64,000 nt of DNA. It comes from Filosporella fistucella. Lineage: Eukaryota; Ascomycota; Leotiomycetes; Helotiales. Below the pieces are notes generated by a model. That model saw nothing but the letters and a program-made list of their open reading frames with translations. It was not told the origin of the DNA and did no database searches. Of the stretch, positions 33,532 through 45,648 are shown one piece after another. A program made the translations under genes and the position numbers. The first letter of the stretch is position 1. Each line of letters begins with the position of its first letter. Location of the stretch: NCBI GenBank assembly GCA_030077755.1, contig JAQJZZ010000013.1, positions 1,178,001-1,242,000 on the forward strand, in the 5' to 3' direction.

Positions 33532-36500
33532 TTAGGTGGCTGCTGGGGCGGAGATGCCGGTGATTCCTTCAGGTTCGTCAACGGGATCAACTGGACCGCA
33601 GGTGCAGAAGAGGTTGAGGTCGCCGTAGGCTGTGGATATTAGTTTAGAGTTGAATGAGGGAAGGAAGAACTTACCATCGTCGAGTCTGGTGACGCTGGGC
33701 CAGAATTTCTTCTCCTTCAGGTAAGGTAAGGGATAAGCGGCTTGTTCCCGAGTATATGGACGATCCCATTCTCCGACAATAAGATCCTTTTGAGAATGAG
33801 GAGACATCTTCAAGACATTACGTTCCTTGGGAACGGTTCCATCTTCGACAGCTTTGATTTCTTTGCGAATAGAAATCAAGGCGTTGATGAATCGGTCTAG
33901 TTCATCCTTGCTCTCTGACTCGGTAGGCTCAATCATGAGAGTGTTGGCGACTGGCCAGCTCATGGTAGGAGCGTGGAAGCCGTAATCTTGGAGACGCTTT
34001 GCAATGTCGATGGCTTCGATACCACATGTTTCCTTGAATCCTCTGACGTCCAAAATGAACTCATGAGCACAACGAGAATTTACGTTTGTGTACAGAATTG
34101 GGTAATGTGGGCGAAGACGAGACATGATATAGTTGGCATTCAAGAGAGTGATTTTAGTAGCATGTGTCAGGCCACGTCCACCTGGAATTGTTAGCAGTGT
34201 ATGTTTCACAGAGTGCAAGACTTACCCATCATCTTGATATAGGCCCAACTGATTGGTAGAATGCTTGCACTCCCCCAAGGAGCACCACTGACAGGAGCGA
34301 TAGCTTTCTCGCCACCAGTCTTGACCAAAGGATGACCTGGAAGGAAAGGAGCCAAATGGGCCTTCACACCGATCGGGCCTACACCGGGTCCTCCACCTCC
34401 ATGAGGAATACAGAAAGTCTTGTGGAGATTCAAGTGGCAGACATCGGCACCAATCTCTCCTGGTGAGCAGAGACCAATTTGAGCATTCATATTTGCACCA
34501 TCCATATAGACCTGGCCTCCGTGCTCGTGAACCATATCACATACAGCCTTAACCTCTGGTTCGAAAACACCAAAGGTACTAGGGTAAGTGATCATAATCG
34601 CTCCAAGCTCCTCGCTGTGCTTCTCACACTTCGCCTTCAGATCCGTCATATCAAGATTTCCAGACTTGGTATCACACTTGACAGTTACGACACGCATGCC
34701 AGCCATAGCAGCAGAAGCTGGGTTGGTTCCGTGGGCAGACACTGGAATCAGACAGATGTCACGCTTCTTTCCAGGCCGTTGCTCTTGAAATTTACGAATA
34801 ACACGGAGACCAGTAAATTCTCCTTGTGCGCCGGAGTTTGGTTGTAGAGAAACTGCATCGAAGCCAGTGATGGTTGCCAGATCCGCCTCCAGCTCGTCGA
34901 TCATAACTTTGTAACCAGTTGCCTGGTCACTTGGAACAAACGGATGTATAGATGCAAACTCGGGCCAAGTGACTGGTGCCATCTCAGTAGTAGCATTCAG
35001 CTTCATTGTGCATGAGCCGAGGGGTATCATGGAGTGGGTGAGAGAAAGATCCTTAGATTGAAGGTGATGGATGTAACGAAGAAGTTCAGTCTCGGAGTGA
35101 TGAGAGTTGAAGACTGGATGGGTGAGGTACTCGGAGGTTCGCTTCAAGGCTGTTGGTATAGGAAGGGTGCCACGACCAGGAAGTGAAGAAATGATCTGGT
35201 CGATTTCGAGGGTATCTTTTGAGGACGAGAAGTTCTTGAACACGGCAAGAATGTCCTCCAAGTCTTTCAGATCAACTGTTTCATCCACAGTTACTCCCAA
35301 ACGGCTCTGATCGAATTTTCGGAAGTTGATGTTGTATGTGTTGACAGCATATTGCAGAACTTCATCAGCTTTGCCATCGCCTACATTAACAACAACGGTA
35401 TCAAAAAGTACTCTGCCATCCTCCCCTTTCCCTCTTGATCCGGTCTCAAATCCAAGTGTTTTAAGTCCATGCTCAACAATCCTAGCACCGTTAATTGCCC
35501 TCTCCGCAATGTTCTTAAGGCCTTGGGGACCATGATAGATAGCATAGAATGCGCTCATATTTGCCAACAGAGCTTGGGCAGTACAAACGTTACTGGTGGC
35601 CTTCTCTCTTCTGATGTGTTGCTCCCTAGTCTGTAGTGCCAATCTCATTGCTGGTTCCCCTAGGCGGTCCTTCGAGACTCCAATTAGACGCCCTGGAATC
35701 TTTCGCTTGTATTTATCGCCAACGGCAAAGAAAGCTGCATGTGGTCCACCATATCCAAATGGTACACCGAATCTTTGAGCATTCCCAAAGGCAATATCCG
35801 CACCAAACTCCCCAGGTGGTGTGAGGACAGTCAAAGCCAAAAGATCAGTGGCAACACTAAATGTGGCGCCGTGGTCATGAATTATGTCTGCCAAGCCCTT
35901 GAAATCCTCAACACCTCCCTCAGTATCTGGGTATTGGACAAGTACTCCAATGAGATCCTTTCCAAAATCCTTCACCAATTTCCCGTCATCAGCAAGAACA
36001 TCACCAACCTCAATCTTGATGCCAAATCCGTCTGCTCTGCTCTGAAGCACGGCTTTCGTCTGTGGATGGACCAAATGACTGACAAGGAACACTTTGTTTT
36101 TACTCCTTGACTTCGACGCAGTCATCGAGAGGGTCATAGCCTCTGCAGCAGCGGTAGATTCGTCCAGTAGGGAGGCATTGGAGATTGGCAGTCCAGTCAG
36201 GTCACAGACAAGTGTTTGAAAGTTTAACAAAGATTCCAATCTGCCCTGACTGATCTCTGGCTGGTATGGTGTGTAACTTGTATACCATCCCGGCCCTTCT
36301 AACACATTTCTCTTGATAACTTCTGGGACTCTCGTGCCCGCGTATCCACATCCAATGTAACTTCTCATAATTGTGTTTTTCGACGCGATTGCCCGAAGTC
36401 TTGCCAGGAGTTGTGATTCTGTGAAGCCCTCCTCGCCACCAGATCGTGCGGCATCAATTTCTAAGTCCTTGGAAGACAAGATGTCTGCAGGAAGTACTTG

Positions 36501-36839
36501 TTTCACGAAATCATCCAAGTCCTTGACTGGAGGGTCCAATGCCTTCAGCATCTGCTCCGTAGTACTTGCTGAAGGTCCAATGTGTCTGCGTGCAAAAGTA
36601 TCAAGGGGCAGATATGCCCCTCTTGAGACGTCCGCAATAGGTGGAGTAATGGTTCCATCATTTGTAGAACTTGTGTAAAAAGTTTGTCTCCCAATTGGGG
36701 AGAGGACAGCAGTCGAACGAGCACACTGGCGACAAACCCATGGTCGCCTGGATGGTAGCTGTCGACTCGAGTTAGATATCCTCGATTGCGAAGCAATACG
36801 CCCAAGCTGAGCTCTCAGAGTAAGACCTGAGGTCGCCAT
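33532..36839 (-). CDS. GCV2: Glycine dehydrogenase (decarboxylating), P-protein, mitochondrial
   Basis: Exons are 36839..34226, 34181..33675 and 33629..33532 (introns 44 and 45 nt), giving 1072 residues, the usual size. It is the PLP enzyme that decarboxylates glycine in the mitochondrial glycine cleavage system, passing the aminomethyl group to the H-protein lipoyl arm. The first about 60 residues are rich in Arg/Ser without acids, a mitochondrial presequence. The family start FARRHIGPS is near residue 75. The PLP lysine lies in HLNLHKTFCIPHGGGGPG near residue 807, followed by the glycine-rich loop. The join MMG|GRGLTHATKI restores a conserved block. An in-frame ATG at 36872 is an alternative start. 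Confidence 0.97.
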
Positions 36840-37320
36840 GGCCTTGTAGAGGTTGAAATGAGTCGAAATCAACCAAAAAGTCGGTGAAGGTGGATATTAT
36901 TGCTCTGGGTAGAGCTCCTTGGTGGGGTTCGGGCAACTTAGGAATCAGGATATCAGCGCCTCGGCATCATGCGGTGATAAGATAAGCTTCAGATCGATGA
37001 AGTCTTGAAATATGTCGAGACTTCAATCGGGAATGCTGAAGAAGTTCTATGAATTTGCGAATTTGTGAAAGGAAACAAAAGAGAAGTCGAAAGTGGGAGA
37101 TAGAGTTTACGAAAATAAAATAAAGCCGTGGTTTGCCATCTCTACGATAAAAACACAGCGCTATCGGGCGACCGGGGGTCTTAGCTTGCCGCCACTCAAA
37201 ATAAGCTTGGCTTGAATCAGATGTCAAAATATTTTTGGGGCCGAAGCTCAAAAGCGAAACTTTTGACTATCAACAAGACACTTTCAGCAACCCTTTTGAC
37301 AAACCCACACCACCGCAGAT
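36840..37320. promoter_or_regulatory. Divergent promoter region GCV2 / TOM5
   Basis: 481 bp between the two start codons of divergent nuclear genes for mitochondrial proteins. No specific site assigned. Confidence 0.45.
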
Positions 37321-37581
37321 ATGTTTGGAGGACGTGAGTATAGCATGATATCCTTCACCTAGTGTATCGACTGACTGACTACAGCACCACCACAAATTAG
37401 CGCTGCTGAGCTGAAAGCAGCGGAGGCAGAAGCTACCCTCACTATCCAGAAGGTTATTGTTGGGGCAGTCATGTTGTACCTGTGTACGTTCCATTGCTTT
37501 CCTCAGGGCACTTGCGACCATCAAACTAATCGGGTACTTGCAGCTCCATTCGCGATCGATGCTGTGAAGAAGCTCGTTTGA
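37321..37581 (+). CDS. TOM5: Mitochondrial import receptor subunit Tom5
   Basis: Three tiny exons, 37321..37333, 37385..37483 and 37544..37581 (introns 51 and 60 nt, GTGAGT and GTACGT donors), giving 49 residues. Tom5 is a small tail-anchored subunit of the TOM40 complex that helps move precursors into the pore. The protein starts MFGGPPPQISAAELKAAEAE, as fungal Tom5 does, with an acidic cytosolic helix. One membrane helix follows (VIVGAVMLYLSPFAID), then a short basic tail VKKLV. All splice joins keep the frame, and the length fits the family. A 13-nt first exon makes it easily missed. Confidence 0.93.
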
Positions 37582-38684
37582 GAGGAAAAGGGGGCCAGCA
37601 TGTTCGAGGACGTTACCGGCTGTACAAATATGGAGTTAGGTGTATATTATGAGAAAGGACTGCAATGCATGGTCAGGATACGACATCATAAACTCAGGCT
37701 AGACTGGAGCCTCTCAGACGACTCTTGATAGAAAAGCTGTACGATACGATATAACAACTCCATCAGATCATTTTGGCTATTCGTTCTGATGATGTCCATG
37801 TTTTGAACTATACAAAACTGTCCATGGCGGTTAGTGGCTATACAGTTCCATCAAATCCTATACCGGAGGATGAGAATGCTGTGCAACAGGTGATTCTTGG
37901 CTTTGATAGCTACGAAGCAGGAGCTCAAGCGGGCTAAATAACGAAGCAGAAAAAGTTGAAGCTTCACATCATGATTCCTGTAACAATTCTGTTCCAGCTG
38001 GTGGATAATCTTGTTCTGCTTTTGTTCTGTTTCAAACCCACAAAGAAAGAAGCGGCTACGAGAAGATCAGAACGAGAAGCAGTTTAGAGACAGGCCGAGG
38101 CGGATCTACGGCTTCATGAAGATGCTGGGGACGAATATAAACGCAAAAGCCCATTTCCTTATTCACCGATATGTGCTCTAGTTCGCTGGTACCCTGCACT
38201 TGAGCTTCCTCATAGCCTTGCTGAATTATGTTCTCTATAACAAACTTGTTTGTGATTATGACTTCTTCAGTAAATAGTACAAGATAAGCAATTGTACAAT
38301 AACAATGCCATATCATCAAGTCGCCAGCAAACATAGATGAAAATTAACAGCATTTCTAGCCAGTTGAATCGTGGCGCAGCTGAATTATATCTCTATTATA
38401 ATTCACGTGATCTTATCACATGAATTGCACCCGTTCGGATGCCTTATCCTAGCTTAGCGTAATCTATCTGACTTCGACCTCCAACTCCAGTATCTGATTC
38501 TTTTATGTTAGCTCATGTATCTCGGCCGTGTCAATGCTCTTCTATGCCTCCTTTCAAACCCTATCTTGTATACTCAGTTCAAATGAATCGTCCTTGATAA
38601 TCGGCTGTCTCTTCCGCCGTTCGTGACCCCCACTCTCCCGTCTCAAAAAATCGACTTCGATTCCAGTACGATCAGACAACCACC
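37582..38684. other. Intergenic, no supported gene
   Basis: About 1.1 kb between TOM5 and the zinc-cluster regulator. A 37-codon ATG frame at 37824-37937 is open further upstream but has no support. The last 200 bp are probably the promoter of the regulator. Confidence 0.4.
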
Positions 38685-41016
38685 ATGAATCCTCCACCCG
38701 ACAATGCTATGGAAAGGCGGAGCTTTCAGACCTCGTGAGTTAGCAAGACTAGACAGGGGAGCTATAGCACGCTGACATCGCCAAGTTGTGAGCGATGCAG
38801 AAGGAGAAAGGTGGGGTGTACGGCTCGGTCCCGCTCCCAAGATGCTGATATCAGTCTAGATAAAGTGTGATCGTCTTCAGCCATGTTCCAGATGTGAAAA
38901 AGCGAAAGCAGAGTGCACCTTCATTGGTTCTGGCGAGAAACAAAGGTGATCCTACCCTTATACGGTAGTTCATAAGCTTATCAGTTCAAGGCCATCTCCC
39001 CGTGGATATGTCCAAGCTTTGAAGGGACGGATCACATCTTTGGAGCAATTCATCACCAAGCTTGCCTCTGTTGATAGTTCGCAGCGGGATGAGATGCTAG
39101 CAAACTTTAGCAAAACATCAAATCATTCTCACGCCCCAGAAGCATTCACGCCAGATGAACATCAGGAGCCCAAAAGCATATCAGTTCCGATAAGGTCAAG
39201 AACGGGGCATCTGAGACGGCAAAAGGATGGCAAAGCTTCCGAGTTCTATGGGGCAACCAGCTTCTTCCAAATTAGCCCATCTGATGATTTGGAGCCACCA
39301 CCAATCGCCGCCCCAGTCGTCGCCCCAGAGGTCCATCATGTTGAAGACAATGGGAATGGACTGATTGATGGATTCATGGCCAACGCTCATGCTACATCTG
39401 CTTTCTCTCCCCAGAGCGATCTGTGCCGAAACCTGATGGCTTCTTTCTTCAAATCTCAGTATCAATATCATGTTCGTAGTTGTCGCCCTCACTTTAGTCA
39501 CGTGCACAGTATTATGGAATATGCTGACCTGAACGTAGATGTGTCTATACCGTGAATATTTTCTCAGGGACTTTGATGCTGGGGCTGGACCTTACTACTC
39601 GGACCTTTTGCTTTACGCTATCTGCGCCATGGGTGCCCTTGCCAGCGAGGAAATTGCCCCAAGGGAACTATCAGACATATTCTTCAACAGGGCGCAGCAG
39701 TTACTCTACGGATCAGCTCTCGAATCCCCAAACCTGACAACTTTGCAGGCATTGATTTTAATGGGTCATCGAGAAATAGGACATGGAAAAACCTCGAAAG
39801 GCTGGTTATTTTCCGGGATGGCTTTTCGACTTGCTCTTGAAATGGGCCTTCATCTCGATCCGAATAACTGGAATGGGTCCGATGATTCTAGGGTGGAGAG
39901 GGAAATTCTTCGCAGGACTTATTGGGCAGCTTTTATCGCCGACAAGCAGCTTAGTCTATACTTCGGTCGTCCACCTGCCCTGTATCCTGGTCACTCGGAT
40001 GTGCACGACACGATCAGAATACCCTACCCTCCCGAATGGGAAGCCCTGCTCAATACATACATTATGAAGGGTACGTCTGAGACAGCTTATGAAGATGGAA
40101 TGGCTCTTGTTGCTGCCTTCATCCAGCAAGCCGAACTCTGCAAAATCCTCCATCGAATGATAACAGATGTGTTTGAGAATCGGAAAGAGGCCGAGGAAAC
40201 AGTTCTGACAACATCTGTGATGGAAATACATGTGGCATTGACAAAATGGTCTGCCGATTTACCTGCGAAGCTCCATTGGAATCAATGGTGAGTGCTTTGT
40301 TCTTTCCCAGCTGGCAACATTGTGTGCCTGTATGCACGTCATCTTGTTACCAATTTGGGGTGAGAGGCACAAGCTAATCCGTGAAGGTCCGTTGGTCCAA
40401 TACCGTCGCTCGTGCTGCACTTGCAGTAAGTATTGATGTGTTATACTTGATATTCCAACTTATAAATACTAGTATGCTGTATCATACCGCTATGATAATC
40501 CTTCATCGCCCACCTCGAAACATGTTCAAAGATCCGAAAATTGCCAAAAGTGAGGATGTCGCACTGTGCTACGAGTCTCTCGAGGCTATCATTAAGTTAC
40601 TTCGAATCTACTCCAGAAATTACCAATTCAACTCTCTTCCCTTCACATTCGTCCACATTCTCGCCTCTGCAGCAAGCATTATCCTCATGAAACGATATAT
40701 CGAGAACTTGCCCTGGGACGACCAGAACATTTCGAAACCTCTCGGATTCATAGTTGAGGTGCTTGAATCAGTCTCGCAAACCTGGCCGTGTGCGAAGCAG
40801 GTACTTGGGGTTATAAATGGTGCTATGAAGCATCAGCCTCAGGATGATACTCGGAACGATTCTCCAGACAGTTTCGATCTAATGACAAGTCTTCAGGAAA
40901 CTGGGACCTATGATATGAACGAAAACATTGGATTCGACATGGTAGATGCTGAGATTGCATTGTATGATGATTATTTGGATAATCCATTTCAGTGGAATGA
41001 CGGAACGTTTCAATGA
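38685..41016 (+). CDS. Zn2Cys6 transcription factor with fungal-specific domain
   Basis: Seven exons: 38685..38734, 38786..38810, 38860..38945, 38985..39471, 39539..40287, 40387..40425 and 40473..41016, giving 659 residues. The zinc cluster is spread over exons 1-3: Cys18, 21, 28, 34, 37 and 44 with spacing C-x2-C-x6-C-x5-C-x2-C-x6-C (basic RRRKIKC). The linker and a short coiled coil ([16 protein letters not shown]) follow. The Fungal_trans domain (PF04082-like) starts near residue 220: [82 protein letters not shown]. The exon 5-7 joins restore [16 protein letters not shown]. Exons 2 and 6 are only 25 and 39 nt. The target is unknown; the disrupted transporter next door is a candidate. Confidence 0.9.
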
Positions 41017-42177
41017 GCCAGGATATTCGATTTGCATTATCAAATGAGTACTCTTTTTTGGAGATCGCAGAGAAATAAGGTTATGAAATCGGAGGAAATA
41101 GTTGGAATGGAGAATGAATCTTAAACGGATTGTTCTATATATATATTCTCTCGGCAAAGCAACAATCCGGCTCAAGCAATGCTACTCAGTTCGGACGAAG
41201 ACCAGAAAGACACGGGCAGGGTGCCTCAATTCGTTCAGAGATATGCCACATCGATACAAATGTGAGCTCCAACTACTTGACTGCACCAGGACACTCGATC
41301 ATCAAGGTCGAAGTCGTTTCCAGCAACCCACTGAAATGATACATATCGCATGATGTCAGTCTGCTCTGTTTTCAGTAGCAAATTTTCTCATTTCCGATTC
41401 TCAATCATCCGCTCCAGAATGAGCCGTTCAAGGTTTATATCTCGCGCACGATATTAATGTCGAGATGCATCAACTGGCACTTCACAGCTTGTAGCTGTTC
41501 AGTTCGTCGTTTCCATGAATCAACCAAATCAGAACCAAGGCCCCACCAACACCCTTTCGTCGAGAACCGGAGTACGAGCAAATATCCATTTTTGGCAGGA
41601 GGTCAATGTGGTACTAATCTTGAAGCACAAGCTTACTCATTGTCTTTTTTTGGTAGGTGGGATAATGGCTGCAATTGAGTAGTGATGGACCACCACATGT
41701 TGATATTTTGCAATTATATATCGAAGAATTGCTTAATTCCTGTACTTATGTTTCCTTCAACCTAACGCATGCGCGAGTGTTTGGAAGCTTTACGATTGTA
41801 AAGGGAGCCTTCTTCATATATTTATACCTACACCTAAATTAATTGTAACCTCACTACAGGCACTTCCTTGCGATGCAAGGAAGTGATCATCCAACGACTC
41901 CCTTGCCTGTTCCACACCGCCCCACATCAGATACTGCAACTGCAACTGCAACAGTAACCTTGTCAGAGCAAAATCGAGATTAGGGATGAGGACAAGCCGT
42001 CGAATACCAGCCTCTTTCTATTTCCCCCCAACGACTGAGTTGGAAATATCAAGAATCGAACATCTCGTTCTCAATCCAGCGATAAACAACGACAGCTGAG
42101 GGCGATTTAACGTGGTTCATCAGTTGACTCGCCGCAGGTGACGAGCACCGACATTGAGCTTTGTGTGATGGATCGGA
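41017..42177. other. Intergenic between regulator and transporter
   Basis: About 1.16 kb with no supported gene. It contains the perfect hairpin at 41861-41885 and a TGCAAC-type short repeat near 41936-41955. Confidence 0.45.
41861..41885. repeat. Perfect 11-bp hairpin with 3-nt loop
   Basis: CACTTCCTTGC, then GAT, then its exact reverse complement. It could act as a dyad binding site or a structured element in the leader of the downstream transporter, or be chance. Confidence 0.6.
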
Positions 42178-44070
42178 ATGTTTTCAACAGCTGACATCAT
42201 ACTCCATACGATCAATATGTGCATCCGGTATAGAGGAAGTGCTTCACACGGATTTTTTGTGGTCCATCACACCAAATATGAGGCATGTTACGAATCATGT
42301 CGAGCCTTTCTATGTCATTCGATTGCTCCCGAGATAGAACACGTTAGCCCGGCCGAAAAAGTGGCGCTCTCACCTCCTCGGACGTTTGAGGATGTCGAAC
42401 ATGAATTTTATATTGATCCTGCCAAGGAAGTAAAGCTGTTGGCGAAGCTTGATCTGGCGTTTACACCTATCATATGCTTGTTTATTTATCATGTTTCTTA
42501 GATAGATCAAACATTGGTTTGCGATGCTCAACTTCCCCGAAGATTGCGTTTCCTGACGAGAAGCAGGAAATGTGAAAGTCGCTGGATTGTTAACGAATAT
42601 ACATGCGACGGAGCAGCAATTTTCGACTGCTGTATCTATTTTCTATGCTACATATGTGACTTTCGAGGCACCCGTTGCTGCCTTGATGAAAAAAACTACT
42701 CCAAGATTAGTATTGACTACACGGTGCATTGTCTGGTCTCTAACTACCATTTTCACTGGATTCATTCATAATATTGGAGGTTTGTATGCTACAAGACTCA
42801 TCCTCGGTGCTTGCGAGGCAGGTCTCTTCCCATGCCTCAATCTCTACCTGACTATGGTTTACCGCCGCGAAGAGCAAGCAAAGCGAGTTGCCTACCTTTT
42901 CAGTTGTGCCGCAATTTCTGGAGCTTTTGGTGGTCTGCTAGCCTATGGCTTGTTACAGATGGATGGCATTTCTGGGCTTGCAGGCTGGAGGTAGGTTCAA
43001 TTATGGCCAGTTCTAGTCTTCTACTAACGCTGCCAGATGGGTATACATCATCGAGGGGCTTTTCAGCATCCTGTGTACTCTTGCGGTCTGGTTTGGACTT
43101 CCAAATGATCCTACCGAAGCATGTTTTTTGAATGCCGGGGAAAGAGAAATGATGAGATGTCGCAATGCACAAAGACAGAAACACCTGGGCAATTAGAATT
43201 CAAACCCGCTAAACGACACATTCTTAAGATCTCATCAGGCTCAGAGAAGTTCTCCTGGGAGGAAATTCGCATCGAACTGAACGACCTTAAGCTTTATTTC
43301 AGGTAAGATCTTTCCAGAGCTATCTTTATCATAACATACTAAGCAAGGAACCAGTGGCTTGATTCAATTCACGCAAGACATTTTGCTCTACGGATTTAGC
43401 ACCTTTCTACCCTCGATTTTGAAGGAAATGAAGTACAACACGTTGGAGAGCAACTACCTCACTATTCCAGTATATCTCTCGGGAGCGTTCATCTTCTTAT
43501 GCATGGCATGGTTCTCTGATACATGGCAGTTGCGGGGTCCCATAAGCATTCTGTTCTCTGACGAGCCGATATGTGGCTTTAATAACCTCCTCAAGTCCTC
43601 CTGTTTGCGAACATATTCGGCATCATTGGCTATATTTGCTGCTGACAGTGAAATCGAATGGTATGTTCTTCTTGATATATCGCTACCTTACACACTCATT
43701 TGCTCGCAGGTGTCAAGTATTTCGCAACCTATCTTTGTGCAGTCGCTGTCTACGTAGGACCAGGAGTCAATCTCACCTGGCTCAATGTAAATGTCGCACC
43801 TCACTATCGTCGTGCAGCAATCGGGTTCCAGCAAACGATGGGAAATACCGCTGGCGCAGTTGCTGGCCAGATATATCGCAAAGCACCGTACAAGTTAGGA
43901 AACAGTTTTTCACTCGGTGCATTGTGCGTTTCTCAATTGCTTACCTTAGGTAAGATTCCTATCTCATGGAGGAAAATAAATCGAAAATGGCGATCCAAGC
44001 GGGAGAAGTGGAGGACGTCAGGAAAGTCAAGACAGGTGATAGAGAGTTGGACTTCAAGTACCATATATAA
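42178..44070 (+). pseudogene. Disrupted Dal5-type MFS transporter
   Basis: Protein blocks in order match anion:cation symporters of the allantoate permease family: EFYIDPAKEVKLLAKLDLAF, FLDRSNIG, NVKVAGLLTNI, YATRLILGACEAGLFPCLNL, WRWVYIIEGLFSILC, SWEEIRIELNDLKLYF, YLCAVAVYVGPGVNLTWLNV, GNTAGAVAGQIYRKAPY, and a tail ending in TAA at 44068-44070. Introns of 46-51 nt explain several joins (42517..42566, 42991..43036, 43303..43353, 43661..43709). One more join (43189..43238) fits only a GC..AG intron. Two single-base losses in T runs, near 42494-42496 and 43635-43637, break the frame inside conserved blocks, and a third phase change near 43950-43990 is unexplained. It is therefore either a young pseudogene or carries homopolymer sequencing errors. 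The extreme N-terminus is uncertain. Confidence 0.8.
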
Positions 44071-45648
44071 GCAGTGTATGAGAGGCTTCGAGAGATGAAG
44101 GGAGATGTGAATTGCATACAAGGTAGAAGGGTAAAAGTTCATGGTTTATGATGGCATAGTGTTAAAGCTGTTTGTGGAGCACAAGGTACTGTGAGAGGTA
44201 TCAATTTTCAAGTTTCGATTTTTCTATGCCATGACGTATGTATGGGATGCATCTTTAGCTATGGCAATTTCAACAATAGTAAGTTTTTCTGCACGCTGAT
44301 CACTGCTTGCCTGAGCCCTAAAGCAAAGGGTCCTTCTTTGGCAAAATGGTACAAGGATATTACATTTTGAGGCTAATCGAATCTTCTGTGGCCCGCTGCT
44401 TTATCGCTTTCAAGGCAAGGGAATGTATCTTCATAATTACTGGGACTCGCGAAGCTTTACAAAAGGATCACAGAGAGCATGGTTTGTTGAAGAAGCTTTG
44501 ACTTACTGATCCTGTCTTCAGGAGGCCCACAGCCGAACGTCATGTTAGCATCAAATCGGATCTTATCTGTTTTTCCTTTAATTTTGGCGTAGCTGTCAAG
44601 ACAGGGTTTCTTTCGATCTATGGTATAGTGAAGAACGTTCGCGATTTCAGAGCAGCGCCGTTACTGCCACCTCGCAGCGGACTGCAAGACTAAGTAAGCG
44701 ATCTGTAACTTCCTTTCTTCTACGACCCACATTAGATTTCACCTTACGCAAATTATTTTGTGCAATACCAACTTATATATGGTTACAGGTAATCTAGAGG
44801 CTTAATTTCACGCTGGTTCATGCCAGAATCTTAGCTCATTGTGTTGGGGAGATAAATTTCAGACGTGCTTGCTTCAAAAAGATTAACCGTTTATCACTTC
44901 AACATTTCACCACAAGTATTAGATCTTGATGGCTGTTCCTATTCTCAATTTGCTCAACAGAGCAAAATTTGACTCCTTTGCCGCATTGGCGGCAGGCTTT
45001 GCTCCTGTTCGCTGGACTCAAATCTACATTGCCTATTTCATGGACGAACATCTCGTAGAAAGTGGAAATCATTATGTGAATGAATTGAGCTGGAAGTGGG
45101 ACCGACAAGGGGATAATTACACTTATTTCGTTCTTGTATTACGTTAATGACAACTCTCATACTTCTCGGAGAAAAGTCAGATGATGGCCAAAATATTGTG
45201 AATTCATTCATCTACTGTCTAAATCTATGATTGGCGCCTCACTTCCATGCACAAGCATAGCCATATCCAAGAGAACACGTTAACGGAACTTAGATTATGC
45301 CCATCACAACAGCAACTAGGTCTTCCGATCTTCGGTTCACTTGACAACAATCTCATCCTTTGAGATTCAATGAATGCATCCCACGATGAATTTTATGCTA
45401 AGACTAAGAGCCAATATCGACGCCCTCGGCTCGAAAGCCTTATGAGAAGAACGAAGACTGGTTATCGGTGCGTCCTCGATACTTGCACTAATTGACTTCT
45501 CGGTAGCCACTTTCCACACCTGCACTGGCACTGCTTCCTTCCAGATGAGACTTTCTTTCATTTAGGCACTACCTAATACACTAATACTCCTACCAACCCT
45601 TCAGCTTTTATGACTTGTAGTGTGCATTCGTGGTTTCCGGGATGTCCT
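44071..45648. other. Gene-free region of about 1.6 kb
   Basis: No supported coding or RNA gene. A 72-codon ATG frame (44929-45147) with no family likeness is present but not called. Confidence 0.4.

Noticed and set aside
37824..37937. 37-codon frame MAVSGYTVPSN... after TOM5
   Set aside because: Very short, with no family likeness or splice signals that would extend it.
38685..44070. Zinc-cluster regulator plus transporter as part of a secondary metabolite cluster
   Set aside because: No backbone enzyme (PKS, NRPS, terpene cyclase) or tailoring enzymes nearby. Two genes, one of them broken, do not make a cluster.
44929..45147. 72-codon ATG frame, MAVPILNLL...
   Set aside because: Isolated in a gene-poor stretch, no recognisable motif, no repeat or conservation signal.
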